A DNA stretch of 34,915 nt from Lentisphaeria bacterium (GTDB lineage: Bacteria > Verrucomicrobiota > Lentisphaeria > Victivallales > Victivallaceae): positions 1 through 34,915 of the forward strand of contig JABLYX010000051.1 of assembly GCA_018265615.1 (NCBI GenBank), written 5' to 3'. A program made the translations under genes and the position numbers. Under the pieces are notes generated by a model. It saw nothing but the letters and a program-made list of their open reading frames with translations. It had not been told where the DNA came from and made no database searches. Shown here in pieces: positions 15,999 to 24,800 of this stretch (the stretch's first letter is position 1; every line of letters begins with the position of its first letter).

Positions 15999-17825
15999 AT
16001 GCGCCGCTTGCTGAAAACGATTGTACTGCTGTCGGCCGCAGGCATGATCGGATCGGCCGGCGCCAGGGAGATTCCAATGAATCGCGTGAGTACGGGACAC
16101 CCCCGGCTGCTGGTCGGGAAAGACGGGTTTGAGTCCATGAAACGCAACGCTGCCGCCCCGGAGGGGAAGGCGTTCGCGGAACGGATCGTTTATGATGCGG
16201 AGCGCCTGCTCGACGTGCCTCCGCAGAGGCGGGAGATGCAGGGGCGGCGGATGCTGGCAGCCAGCCGGACCGTGCTTTTCCGGGTGGCGACGCTCTGTGT
16301 CGCGTACCGGCTCTCCGGCGAGGAAAAATACGCGGCGCGCGCGATCCGCGAGATCGTCAACGCGGCCGGGTATTCCGACTGGAATCCGTCACACTACCTC
16401 GACGTCGGCGAGATGACGCTCGCGCTGGCGCTCGGATATGACTGGCTGTATGACCGGATGACGCCGGAGGAGCGTTCCGCCGTGGAGCGCGCGATCGTCG
16501 AAAAAGGGCTGAAGCCGTCGTATGCCGGAAAGCAGTGGTGGGTGGCGGGCAGCAACAACTGGAACCCCGTCTGCCACGCCGGGATGGTCGCCGGTGCGCT
16601 GGCCGTGGCCGATCTCGAACCGGAGCTGGCGGAGAAGACCGTGAAGCGCGCGGTGGAGAACCTGCCGCGTTCGATGAAGGCCAGCTATTTTCCGAACGGG
16701 GCGTATCCGGAGGGGCCGATGTACTGGGGCTATGGGACCGAGTTTACGGCGGTTCTGCTCGGGCTGCTTGATGCGGCGTTCGGGGAGGATTTCGGGCTGT
16801 CGAAGCAGCCGGGCTTCCCGCTGACCGGGGATTTCATCCGGGCGACGACAGGCCCCACCGGCAAGCCGTTCAACTACGCGGACTGCGCGACCGGGCGCGG
16901 CGCTTCGTTCGCGATGATCTGGCTGGCGAAGAAGTTCGACCGGTTCGACTGGTTCGATGAAGTCGAACGGAAGCTGTTCCGTGATTACGCGAAGGCGCGC
17001 CCGAAGGGAAAGCGCGACGGGAACCGCCTGCTGCCGCTGGCTCTGCTTTATCTGGAGATCCCGGAGACGCGCAAGCTGCCGCCGCTCTCCTATTACAGCG
17101 GGGATGAGTCGCTGGTCCCGATCGGCGTCCTGCGTTCGGATTACACGGCGAATGCGGCGTGGACCGGACTCAAGGGCGGTGCGCCCTCGGGGCCGCACGG
17201 CCATATGGACGGCGGTTCGTTCGTCTTTGAGACCGGCGGCTGCCGCTGGGCCGTCGACCTCGGTATGGAAAACTATACGAAGATCGAGGCAACTCCCGTC
17301 AAGCTCTGGGACGGCAGTCAGGAGGGGGGCCGGTGGACGCTTTTCCGGCTCGGCCCGGAGAGCCACAATATCCTGCGCATCGACGGTGCGCCGCAGAACG
17401 TCCGAGGGAGGGCGCGCTTTACGGAATTCACCGATTCCGCAGCCGTAATGGAGCTGACGCCGCTTTACGCCCCCGCCGCGAAGAAGGTCACGCGGAGCGC
17501 GATGCTGCTGCCCGGCCGCGCCATGAAGCTGCAGGACAATCTGACCGGGCTCAGGCCCGGTGCAGCGGTCACGTGGCAGATGTGTACCTTCGCCGAAGCC
17601 GAACCGCAGCCGGACGGCTCATTGAAGCTCCGGCAGGGGAAAAAGGTGCTGCGCCTGAAGAAGAATCAGCCCGGAGCCTGGAAGATCGTGCCGGCCGAAG
17701 AGCTGCGCAAGCCGTTCGAATCTCCGAATGCAAAGGCGAAAATCGTAAGCTTTGCCGCGGATGCTCCGGCGGACGGCAGGCTTGAGCTGATCATAACCCT
17801 CTCCCCGGAACCGGCGGAGCGCTGA
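15999..17825 (+). CDS. Exported heparinase II/III family protein (polysaccharide lyase-like)
   Basis: Probable periplasmic or extracellular polysaccharide lyase of 608 aa, cleaving uronic-acid glycans by beta-elimination. The signal peptide is MRRLLKTIVLLSAAGMIGSAGA (1-22). Residues about 35-340 form the helical toroid of the heparinase II/alginate-lyase fold, with Asn186/Asn187 in the NNWNPVC motif and Tyr242/Tyr245 in YWGYG, positions where this fold places its catalytic Asn and Tyr. Residues about 360-608 are the beta-sandwich with His400 and His402 (HGHMDGGSF), equivalent to the conserved His of Heparinase_II_III. Whether it acts on heparin-like, alginate or other glycans is not visible. 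The ATG at 15999 has AGGAG about 6-9 nt upstream. The AraC gene is divergent; GH38 is convergent. Confidence 0.85.
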   Translation: MRRLLKTIVLLSAAGMIGSAGAREIPMNRVSTGHPRLLVGKDGFESMKRNAAAPEGKAFAERIVYDAERLLDVPPQRREMQGRRMLAASRTVLFRVATLCVAYRLSGEEKYAARAIREIVNAAGYSDWNPSHYLDVGEMTLALALGYDWLYDRMTPEERSAVERAIVEKGLKPSYAGKQWWVAGSNNWNPVCHAGMVAGALAVADLEPELAEKTVKRAVENLPRSMKASYFPNGAYPEGPMYWGYGTEFTAVLLGLLDAAFGEDFGLSKQPGFPLTGDFIRATTGPTGKPFNYADCATGRGASFAMIWLAKKFDRFDWFDEVERKLFRDYAKARPKGKRDGNRLLPLALLYLEIPETRKLPPLSYYSGDESLVPIGVLRSDYTANAAWTGLKGGAPSGPHGHMDGGSFVFETGGCRWAVDLGMENYTKIEATPVKLWDGSQEGGRWTLFRLGPESHNILRIDGAPQNVRGRARFTEFTDSAAVMELTPLYAPAAKKVTRSAMLLPGRAMKLQDNLTGLRPGAAVTWQMCTFAEAEPQPDGSLKLRQGKKVLRLKKNQPGAWKIVPAEELRKPFESPNAKAKIVSFAADAPADGRLELIITLSPEPAER

Positions 17826-17839
17826 CCGGGAGCGATCAC

Positions 17840-17860
17840 GGAGGGGCGGTGCGCCCCTCC
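17840..17860. terminator. Bidirectional terminator hairpin between heparinase-family and GH38 genes
   Basis: A perfect 9-bp GC-rich stem, GGAGGGGCG (17840-17848) with CGCCCCTCC (17852-17860), has a 3-nt loop and is centred in the 50-bp gap between the two convergent stops. There is no long T-run on either side, only TTTCTT further along on the plus strand, so termination may be partial. Confidence 0.65.
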
Positions 17861-17875
17861 GCGCGGCTGCTTTCT

Positions 17876-20593
17876 TCAGAACTGAAGCTTTACGGTGACG
17901 ATTTCCCCCGGCCGGGCGGAAATCGTCAGGCGGGCCGGCTCGAGCGCTTCGATTTCACTTTCATCAATGCGGCATTTCGCGGCCCTGCGCGGAGTCTCCG
18001 CCGGGGTGATTGTCACGGATTTCTCCTCCTTCTCGAGATTGACGAACCGCAGGAGCACGGCTCCGGGCGTTCCGTCGTCGGCCGGTTTCATCGCCGTGCA
18101 GGCGAGGGGGCCGCTGACACGGAGGAACGACGGTTCCGCCCGGTTGACGGCCTCTGCCGTTTTCAGGAGATAAGAGGGCGTCGGAACGCGCAGCTCCTGA
18201 AGCTGCCCGTAAAGCTCGGTCGCACTGCGTTCAGGCGGGAAGAGCGTGATCGCGTATTCGGTTGCCCGGTCGCCCGGAATCTGCCCTTCCTGTTCCCCGT
18301 TGGTCTGGACCGTGCGGCGGAACGCGCGCAGCAGCGTGATGACGAGCGAGCTCCGCACATCATCGAGCGCGCCGCCCTCGTGGAGCCCGGCGCGCGACAG
18401 GAATGCGATGCCGCCTGCAGCGTCCCGTTTGCCGAGGATCCCGTCGAAATTCTTTTCGACCATTTCCGGTTCCGGGAAGGATTCGGTGCGGTTCCCTTCC
18501 GTGCGTCCCGCCGGGCGTTCGAGCATCGTGAACGCCTGGCTTGCGAAACAGTTCCCGCTGATTCCGGTCGGCAGCAGCATCTGGAGCCGGCAGTCCCGCA
18601 CGTTGTTGCGCACGACTGTGCGGCAGTTCAGCGCTTCGCTGCCGCGGTCGACGGATACGGATGTGACGATTTCAAGCGTGACGGTTTCGTCGCTCTCCGA
18701 GATCCCTGCGTAGTGTTCGCGGAGCGTCCCGTCGAAGCGGAGTTCGCGCGGAACTTCGTAGCGGCGCACGATTTCGAATTCGGCCCGCACGGGGCCGTCC
18801 TGCACAAGTGTGACCTGCGCGGAGCCGGTGCCGCAGATGCGGCGGTTCCCGGCCGGGCGCACGTGGTTCCAGCCGTCCCCGATCTCCCGGTCGATGCGGA
18901 AGTCGTTCAGGCCGGTGTAGCAGCGTTTGCTCCGCAGGTCGGTCAGGTCGAATGTGCCGTCCGGGTGGATCGCGAGCTCGATGATCCCGTTCGACGCTCC
19001 GGCCGGTGTGGTCGTCAGTGTTTCGAAGCTCCGCACGAATGTCTCCGACGGGCGGATTTCGAGCGTTCCCCAGCCGGCGGCGGGAAGCTGCGGCGCACAG
19101 ACGACCGTATAGATGTCGTACCGGCGGCTGTCCTGACGGTAGTAGGAACGGAACTGATTGCAGCGGACCGACTTAAGCTGATATGGAATTTCTCCGCCGT
19201 CCGTGCCGTACAGCCGGAAGCTGTTCAGGAACTCATAGCCGAACGGTTCGGCCTGGCGTTTCGGATACGGAAAAGCGTCATGAGCCGGGAAGGGGATCTC
19301 AAGCTCGACCGTGCGGCGGACCGGGCGCGGCAGCGGATTAAACAGGCGCATGGTATAGCAGCCGTCCGGCGCGACCGCCTCGCGCTCCTTCTCTTCTGTG
19401 AAGCTCCGCCGGATGCTTTCGGTGAAATCTCTGCCGGTCAGGCGGTTGCGGTCGAAGATGCGGAACTCCTCATCCAGGGTGCGCCCGAGGTTCATCACCT
19501 CTTCGAGCCGGCAGAGCACCATGCGGTGAACCTGATCGATCGAGCAGCCGCAGATCGAGTCGTGTGCGTGGTTTTTCAGCAGGTGCTTCCAGGTGTAGCG
19601 CAGCAGCGGCAGCGTCTCGACGTCTCCCGCCGCGGCGCGGATCGCGAGCTGCGGCTCCAGCAGAAGCTCCAGGGCATTCTGGCACAGGTCGTTCGCGTGC
19701 TTGACGTCGACGCGCGAGCTCAACGTCGCGCTGATTTGCCATGCGCCGTTCTTCGGGCTGTCCGCCGGATGGATCTGTTCCCCGGAAATGACCGGCAGAG
19801 ACGGATCATTGTATTCGTTGTCAAACAGTTCGGTATAGTCGGTATGGATGACCTCCGACTCCGGGTAGAGCTTGCGGATGCAGCGGAACATTTTCTCTGT
19901 TTCTCCGAACGGCGTGGCATGGTCGAACGCATCGGAGAGGACGAAGCATTTCCCCCAACCGTCGTAATCTTCTTCGACCCACGCCCGGAACTGCTGCTTG
20001 AATTTCTCTTCGTCGAGCGGCAGCGGCAGGATTCCGCGGACATTCAGCGTAAAGTCGCCGTAGCCGGAACGCTTCGAGAGGCTCAGCGTTTTGATCCGCG
20101 TCCCGTCGGGGGATTCCCAGAAGGTCAGGTGGCTGCACTCCCCCTGTGTGCCGCGCCAGACGACTGCGCCGCGGAAGCCGAAGCCCGCGAAGAGCTGCGG
20201 CAGCTGCGCGATGTGCCCGAAGATGTCGCAGGCGTAGCCGACCGGCCACGCTTTTCCGCCGAATTCGGCGGCGACCCGCCTGCCGGCCAGCAGGTTGCGG
20301 ATCAGCGCCTCACCGGAGACGAGAAACTCGTCCGGCATGACGTACCACGGCCCGACATGGAGCTTGCCGCTCCGGATCAGCCGTTCGAACTCCGGTTTCC
20401 AATCCGGCCGGATTTCACAGATGTCTTCCAGCACGACGGTCTGGCCGTCGAAGGTGAACTGCCTGAAATCCGGAGCCGTCTCACAGATGCGGAGCAGCTC
20501 GCGCGCGGCGTCGACCAGGTACTTGCGGAACTCCTGGAACGGCTGGTACCATTCGCGGTCCCAGTGGGTGGAATTGAAATAATAGAATTTCAT
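17876..20593 (-). CDS. GH38 family alpha-mannosidase
   Basis: Retaining alpha-mannosidase-type glycoside hydrolase of 905 aa. The N-terminal GH38 domain has the zinc motif His10-W-Asp12 at the very start, the catalytic nucleophile Asp123 (GYACDIFGH) and the HDSICG motif with a further zinc His. The middle helical region and C-terminal beta domains fill about 400-905 as usual. There is no signal peptide, so it should act in the cytoplasm on imported mannosides; alpha-1,2, -1,3 or -1,6 preference is unknown. The ATG at 20593 is used because the conserved motif starts at residue 6; GGAGAG lies about 5 nt upstream. It is a single-gene unit between the terminators at 17840-17860 and 20659-20698. 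Confidence 0.93.
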   Translation of the reverse strand: MKFYYFNSTHWDREWYQPFQEFRKYLVDAARELLRICETAPDFRQFTFDGQTVVLEDICEIRPDWKPEFERLIRSGKLHVGPWYVMPDEFLVSGEALIRNLLAGRRVAAEFGGKAWPVGYACDIFGHIAQLPQLFAGFGFRGAVVWRGTQGECSHLTFWESPDGTRIKTLSLSKRSGYGDFTLNVRGILPLPLDEEKFKQQFRAWVEEDYDGWGKCFVLSDAFDHATPFGETEKMFRCIRKLYPESEVIHTDYTELFDNEYNDPSLPVISGEQIHPADSPKNGAWQISATLSSRVDVKHANDLCQNALELLLEPQLAIRAAAGDVETLPLLRYTWKHLLKNHAHDSICGCSIDQVHRMVLCRLEEVMNLGRTLDEEFRIFDRNRLTGRDFTESIRRSFTEEKEREAVAPDGCYTMRLFNPLPRPVRRTVELEIPFPAHDAFPYPKRQAEPFGYEFLNSFRLYGTDGGEIPYQLKSVRCNQFRSYYRQDSRRYDIYTVVCAPQLPAAGWGTLEIRPSETFVRSFETLTTTPAGASNGIIELAIHPDGTFDLTDLRSKRCYTGLNDFRIDREIGDGWNHVRPAGNRRICGTGSAQVTLVQDGPVRAEFEIVRRYEVPRELRFDGTLREHYAGISESDETVTLEIVTSVSVDRGSEALNCRTVVRNNVRDCRLQMLLPTGISGNCFASQAFTMLERPAGRTEGNRTESFPEPEMVEKNFDGILGKRDAAGGIAFLSRAGLHEGGALDDVRSSLVITLLRAFRRTVQTNGEQEGQIPGDRATEYAITLFPPERSATELYGQLQELRVPTPSYLLKTAEAVNRAEPSFLRVSGPLACTAMKPADDGTPGAVLLRFVNLEKEEKSVTITPAETPRRAAKCRIDESEIEALEPARLTISARPGEIVTVKLQF

Positions 20594-20615
20594 CGTTCTC
20601 TCCGTGGTTTATCAA

Positions 20616-20644
20616 AGTATAACCCGCCTCTGCCGCATTTTCCA
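20616..20644 (-). promoter_or_regulatory. Promoter of the GH38 mannosidase gene
   Basis: Minus strand: TGGAAA (20644-20639), a 17-bp spacer, TATACT (20621-20616). A good -10 with a weak -35. Confidence 0.6.
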
Positions 20645-20653
20645 CCGCGGAAT

Positions 20654-20698
20654 GAGAAAAAGTTCCGCAAAATGCAAAATATGCTTTTACGGAACTTT
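20654..20698 (-). terminator. Intrinsic terminator of sodN
   Basis: On the minus strand AAAGTTCCG (20698-20690) pairs with CGGAACTTT (20667-20659), a 9-bp stem. The 22-nt AT-rich loop can itself fold (AAAAGCA with TGCATTTT). The second arm runs directly into further T residues. It lies 12 nt after the sodN stop and separates sodN from the GH38 promoter. Confidence 0.8.
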
Positions 20699-20709
20699 CC
20701 GGCTTGCCG

Positions 20710-21171
20710 CTATTTTGCGAAGTAGCTGGCTTCAAACTCCCTGGCGAGTTTGTCCATCTTCACCGGAACCGCCGGGTCGACGGTCTGTTTGGCCTTCATC
20801 GCCTCAACGAGCAGCGCATGGAGAAGCGTGAGTTCACGGATGTATTTCGCATAGCCCGGATCCTCCGGCGACAGCGGCTTCAGCCGCTGGGTCATGAAAT
20901 ACCGGGTCACGATATCCTGCAGCTGGTTCGCATGGTCATCCTTGTTGATGATCCAGCGGGTCAGCTGGTTCGCGTTCGGTTTTTCGGCCTCTTCGAGATG
21001 TCCGATCTCGTGTACGCTCTTGGCGATGGTGCTGATGTGCTCATGAATCATCTTCATGCGCATCGGGTCGTCGTAGATTCCGCATGGGATCTCGCAATGG
21101 GCATACACTCTGAACCCGATCAGCGCCGCCGCACACAGAACCACAACCGCCGCAATTGTCCGTCTCTTCAT
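20710..21171 (-). CDS. sodN: Nickel superoxide dismutase with a Sec-type signal peptide
   Basis: Predicted Ni-dependent superoxide dismutase, 153 aa as precursor. Residues 1-24 are a classical signal peptide (basic MKRR, hydrophobic core, ending V-Y-A). The next residues are H-C-E-I-P-C-G-I-Y, the Ni-hook of NiSOD (His1, Cys2, Pro5, Cys6, Tyr9). The rest, about 129 residues, is a helical bundle like the 117-aa Streptomyces enzyme. NiSOD needs a free N-terminal His as ligand; cleavage after VYA would create it, placing the mature enzyme in the periplasm. No sodX-like protease gene is adjacent. The ATG at 21171 has AGGAGG about 4 nt upstream; an upstream in-frame start at 21228 lies before the -10 and would spoil the signal peptide. 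It diverges from the deaminase gene. Confidence 0.88.
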   Translation of the reverse strand: MKRRTIAAVVVLCAAALIGFRVYAHCEIPCGIYDDPMRMKMIHEHISTIAKSVHEIGHLEEAEKPNANQLTRWIINKDDHANQLQDIVTRYFMTQRLKPLSPEDPGYAKYIRELTLLHALLVEAMKAKQTVDPAVPVKMDKLAREFEASYFAK

Positions 21172-21192
21172 AATCCTCCTCCTTCTGTCAGG

Positions 21193-21215
21193 AACCGGCT
21201 CATCCGGCTCCGGTT
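21193..21215. promoter_or_regulatory. Inverted repeat in the sodN leader
   Basis: AACCGG (21193-21198) and CCGGTT (21210-21215) form 6-bp arms with an 11-bp centre that contains another CCGG. It lies just downstream of the sodN -10, in the 5' leader, and could be an operator or a leader hairpin. No metal-regulator consensus was recognised. Confidence 0.3.
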
Positions 21216-21218
21216 GGT

Positions 21219-21247
21219 AAGATAGCATGGAATCGGACCGAATGCAA
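21219..21247 (-). promoter_or_regulatory. Promoter of sodN
   Basis: Minus strand: TTGCAT (21247-21242), a 17-bp spacer, TATCTT (21224-21219), about 48 nt before the ATG at 21171. Its -35 lies only 8 bp from the -35 of the divergent deaminase promoter. Confidence 0.7.
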
Positions 21248-21255
21248 TACCGGAG

Positions 21256-21284
21256 TTGACAGGAGCATAGAGGGGCGCTATATT
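21256..21284 (+). promoter_or_regulatory. Promoter of the deaminase gene
   Basis: TTGACA (21256-21261, perfect), a 17-bp spacer, TATATT (21279-21284). This is the best -35 on the plus strand and predicts strong constitutive expression. Confidence 0.8.
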
Positions 21285-21308
21285 GTGAAAACGGGTGGGG
21301 ACTTATCT

Positions 21309-21866
21309 GTGAATCAGCTTTTTTTGCCGGAAATCGGGATGCCCGCGTGGCTGCCCGGATATCTTGAACCGTACGGAAACCGGATCATGGAGACGCCGGA
21401 GGAGCGGGTGCGCTTCACGATCCGGCTTGCCGTCGAGCATGTGAGGCAGGGCAGCGGCGGGCCGTTCGCCGCCGCGCTGTTCGACCGGAAGGAGCACCGC
21501 CTTTTCGCCGTCGGAGTCAATGTCGTCGTATCCGCCGGGCAGACGCTCGCGCACGCCGAAATGATGGCGCTGGCGAATGCGGAACGGCTCGCCGGGTCGA
21601 TCGACCTTGCGGAATTCGAGATCGTTTCGAGCTGTGAACCGTGTGTGATGTGCTTCGGAGGGATCCTCTGGAGCCGGGTTTCGGCGCTGCTTTACGGTGC
21701 GCCGGGCAGCGTCGCGCGCGCGGCCGGATTCGACGAGGGGGACAAGGTTCCGGACTGGCATGCGTCGCTTGCCGCGCGCGGCATCGAAGTTGCCGGACCG
21801 CTGCTTGCGGAGGAGGCGAAGGAGCCGTTCGAGCTCTACCGCCGCCTCTCCGGGACGATTTACTGA
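21309..21866 (+). CDS. Nucleoside deaminase (cytidine/guanine deaminase superfamily)
   Basis: Cytoplasmic zinc hydrolase of 185 aa from the CDA/GuaD/TadA superfamily, deaminating a purine or pyrimidine base or nucleoside. The active site shows the HAE motif (LAHAEMMAL; zinc His and proton-shuttle Glu) and the PCxxC zinc motif (SCEPCVMC). Unlike TadA it has about 25 extra residues before the domain and is closer in layout to guanine deaminase-type enzymes; the exact base is open. The start is taken as the GTG at 21309 with GGGGA 6-7 nt upstream. A GTG at 21285 directly abuts the -10 box and cannot be in the transcript. The 3' end overlaps the convergent 1026-aa gene by 7 bp, with no terminator. 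Confidence 0.85.
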   Translation: MNQLFLPEIGMPAWLPGYLEPYGNRIMETPEERVRFTIRLAVEHVRQGSGGPFAAALFDRKEHRLFAVGVNVVVSAGQTLAHAEMMALANAERLAGSIDLAEFEIVSSCEPCVMCFGGILWSRVSALLYGAPGSVARAAGFDEGDKVPDWHASLAARGIEVAGPLLAEEAKEPFELYRRLSGTIY

Positions 21867-24800
21867 GCGTTGCCGCCCGTGTAACGGATTTCCGCCATCC
21901 AGTCGTCATTCACTGCGACGACGGAATCCGGGGTACTCCCCGGCAGCAGCGCCCGGACCTTCGGGAAAATCAGCCGCGGCGACTTTTCGGGCGCGTCGAG
22001 CCGGAGGTGCGTCATCATCGCGTATTTGTCTTTGCCGCCCGCGCACCAGAAGTTGCCGTTTTCGATGTGGAACGGGCCGGAGAAGTTCCGGTATTCCCCC
22101 CATGCATGTTTCAGGTTGAACGGCTTCAATGCTTTCTCTTCGCCCCAGCCGATGATTTCGCTCTCCCCGCTCTCCATATTGAGCCGGAAGAAGAGCGCGA
22201 CAGGAGGGGTCCTGTCGCCCCGGAGAACGTTTCCGTAAATGCTGAAATCAAGGTACTTCCCGTTCTGCCGGAGGAAGTTGTCCGCACGGCCGGACTCCAT
22301 GAGCGCCCGGCGCCCCTCCGCGAGGTGCCAGAGCTTGCGGGGCTTGACGGCCGCGAGATCGAACTCCCAGAAAGCGGCCATGCCGTATCCGTTCGTGATT
22401 GCGGGGAAAAAAATGCGGTTTCCGGCAAGCCCGATTCCCCATACGTAATAGGGTTTCGACACATCTTCAAGCTCATTGGCCGGAACATCGCGCTGGGTCG
22501 AGATGTGGGTCCTGACATCCTTCCCGTCGGGCAGGCAGGAGACGAGCCGGGAGAATTCGGCCCCGTAATCTTCTCCCGCGCCGAGGAACGCGTAGATCCT
22601 GCCGTCATGGAACGCGAGCGAATGGACGCGCCCGGTGACGAAGGCGGTGAGTGTGCGTGTCTCTCCGCTCTCCGTATTCACGACGACGATCTGGTCGGCG
22701 GTGCCGATCAGGAGATAGTTTCCGGAGGCGGCCAGCGCCGCGTCGGCAAAGCCCGGAAACGTCCGGGTGAAATGAAGCTCCGGCTGTTCGAATCTGCGGA
22801 TCATTTTCAGGGTGCGCGTTTCGGCGTTCCACTCCTCGAGGGAGAAGGGGCCGGTGCGCCCGAGTTTGCGCAGCAGATAGCCTTTCCCGCCGTCGACGGC
22901 TGACGCCAGCAGCGCCTGAGAATACCATGGACGGGGGGCCGGGAAGTTCGAATCATTCCTGATTCCGTCTGATGCCGTCCGGCGGGACGGCCAGGTGGTT
23001 TCGATCGGCGTTATCCGGTACTCCGGATTCACGGCCTGGAGCTCGGCGGGTCCTTTCTGCCAGAACTGCTCGGCCAGCGGCTGCGCCCATTTCTCCCCGT
23101 GCATCTCCAGCGCGCCGGTATTCTCCCGCTGCAGCAGCCGGAAAAGCGCTTCCGGGGAGGCGTTTGCGGGCGATCGGGGATCGTCCGGTTTCAGCAGGAG
23201 CGCCTGGCGGTCGCGGATCATCCGCGAGATCTGCTCCTGTTCCCCGTACGTCAGCAGCGAGGCGAACAAATCGCGGTATCCGCCGTTCTCGAAGCCTGCC
23301 GGCGGCAGCTGGAACAGCCGGTCAACGTAGGCGGACCGCGCGCTTTCCGTGATGGAGGAGCTGTACGAGCGTTCCAGCCGGAGCGCCAGTGTCAGCCCGA
23401 ATGCTTTCAGGTAGCATTGGCCGGAATTCGACAGACGGCCGGCCAACTCCCGGAATGCGGTTTTTTCGGCCGCTTTGGCGTTCTCCAGATGAGTGCTCCA
23501 CAGTCCCCCCATCCAGCGCAGTTTGCGGTAAACCGGCGCGGACGGATAAGGCTCGGCATAAATCAGCAGCTGTTCAATCTCCGGCTTCAGTGCATCCAGA
23601 AAAGCCTTCCGGTCGAAGTAGAGCGATGGGCTGCAGCGCATTGCAAAGCCCTCCGTATAGTGGATGAATTCCTGTTCATTGGCGGGAGGTGCTTTCAGCG
23701 GCTTTTCCTGCAGATGGGGAAACAATCGGGGACGGCGTTCCGCGAGCCACTGCCGGATCTCTTCGCGGAGGTCGGACGGGAGCTCCCGGTTGCGGAAGAG
23801 CCCTTCCAGCAAATCCGTGATCGTGATGGCGGCGAAGTTGCAGAAGTAGGCGGACTCCTGATTGTTGTCCTGCAGGGCGGCGGCCTCTTTCACGAGACCG
23901 AACCGTTCCTCCGGAGTGGCGTTCTTCGCCGCTTCGCTGCGCAATGTGTCGAGCGCCCAGACCCGGTACAGCACCTTGTCCGGATCAAGTGCGATCGCGG
24001 CGTAGGCGCGGCGCATGGCGGCGCGCGGGTCGCCGTAGTGCTTCAGGTAGAAGAATTCGTTGTAATAGCGCCGCGCCTCCTCTTTGGCGTCCGGAACCTT
24101 CTCCGGCGGAGGTAGTTTCATGAATTCCTCGATCGCCTGCCGGACGGCTTGGGCATTGCTGCGTTCCTTCCCCTCGAATGTGCGTGTGAACAGCACCCGG
24201 TCGGCCGTATCGGTCAGCCGCAGGGTGGTTGTGTATCCGGGTATGCTTCCGTGGACGGGCGTGAATTCGAGCCGCACGAGCGTCCGGCTTACGGGCAGCT
24301 TCCGTTCCGTGCCGGCGAGCTTTTCTTCCGTCTGCCGCCGGTTCAGGAACTCGCGTTCGAGGAGGGTCGTTCCCGGCAGGTATTGGAGCTCAAGCTCGAG
24401 CCGGGCGGCGATGCTGTCGAGTTCGCTCCGGAATTCCGGCCGGACGCCGTTGTTGCGGATGGCGACGAGGGAGAGGTAGCGGCGGCTCCCGGGATCGGCG
24501 GAGTGCCGGAGCACGTCGCGGAGCGCACTCCCCGCCTCCGCAAGCGCATCGTCGCTCTTCTGCGGCAGCGAGCGGGTCAGGAGCCGGAAGCCGCTCGCCT
24601 GATCGAAGATGATCAGGCGCGACGGATATCCGGCCTCCTTTTTTCCGGCCTGCCCCTTTTCCACAATGACGAGCAGGTCCGCCGCGGTGAACCGTTCGAG
24701 CACGGCCTGCCCGCCAAGCTCCGACTGCTGAAGCCGGCGCTCCCTGAGGATATTCTCCAGCTCCTCGCGTTCGAGGAAGGTGTGGTTCCCGCTCTGCTCC

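Noticed and set aside
17849..20725. 958-codon plus-strand open frame opposite the GH38 gene
   Set aside because: The opposite strand encodes an unmistakable GH38 enzyme with all motifs. The translation of this frame is Arg/Ala/Glu-rich without domain pattern, as expected from the mirror frame of a GC-rich gene.
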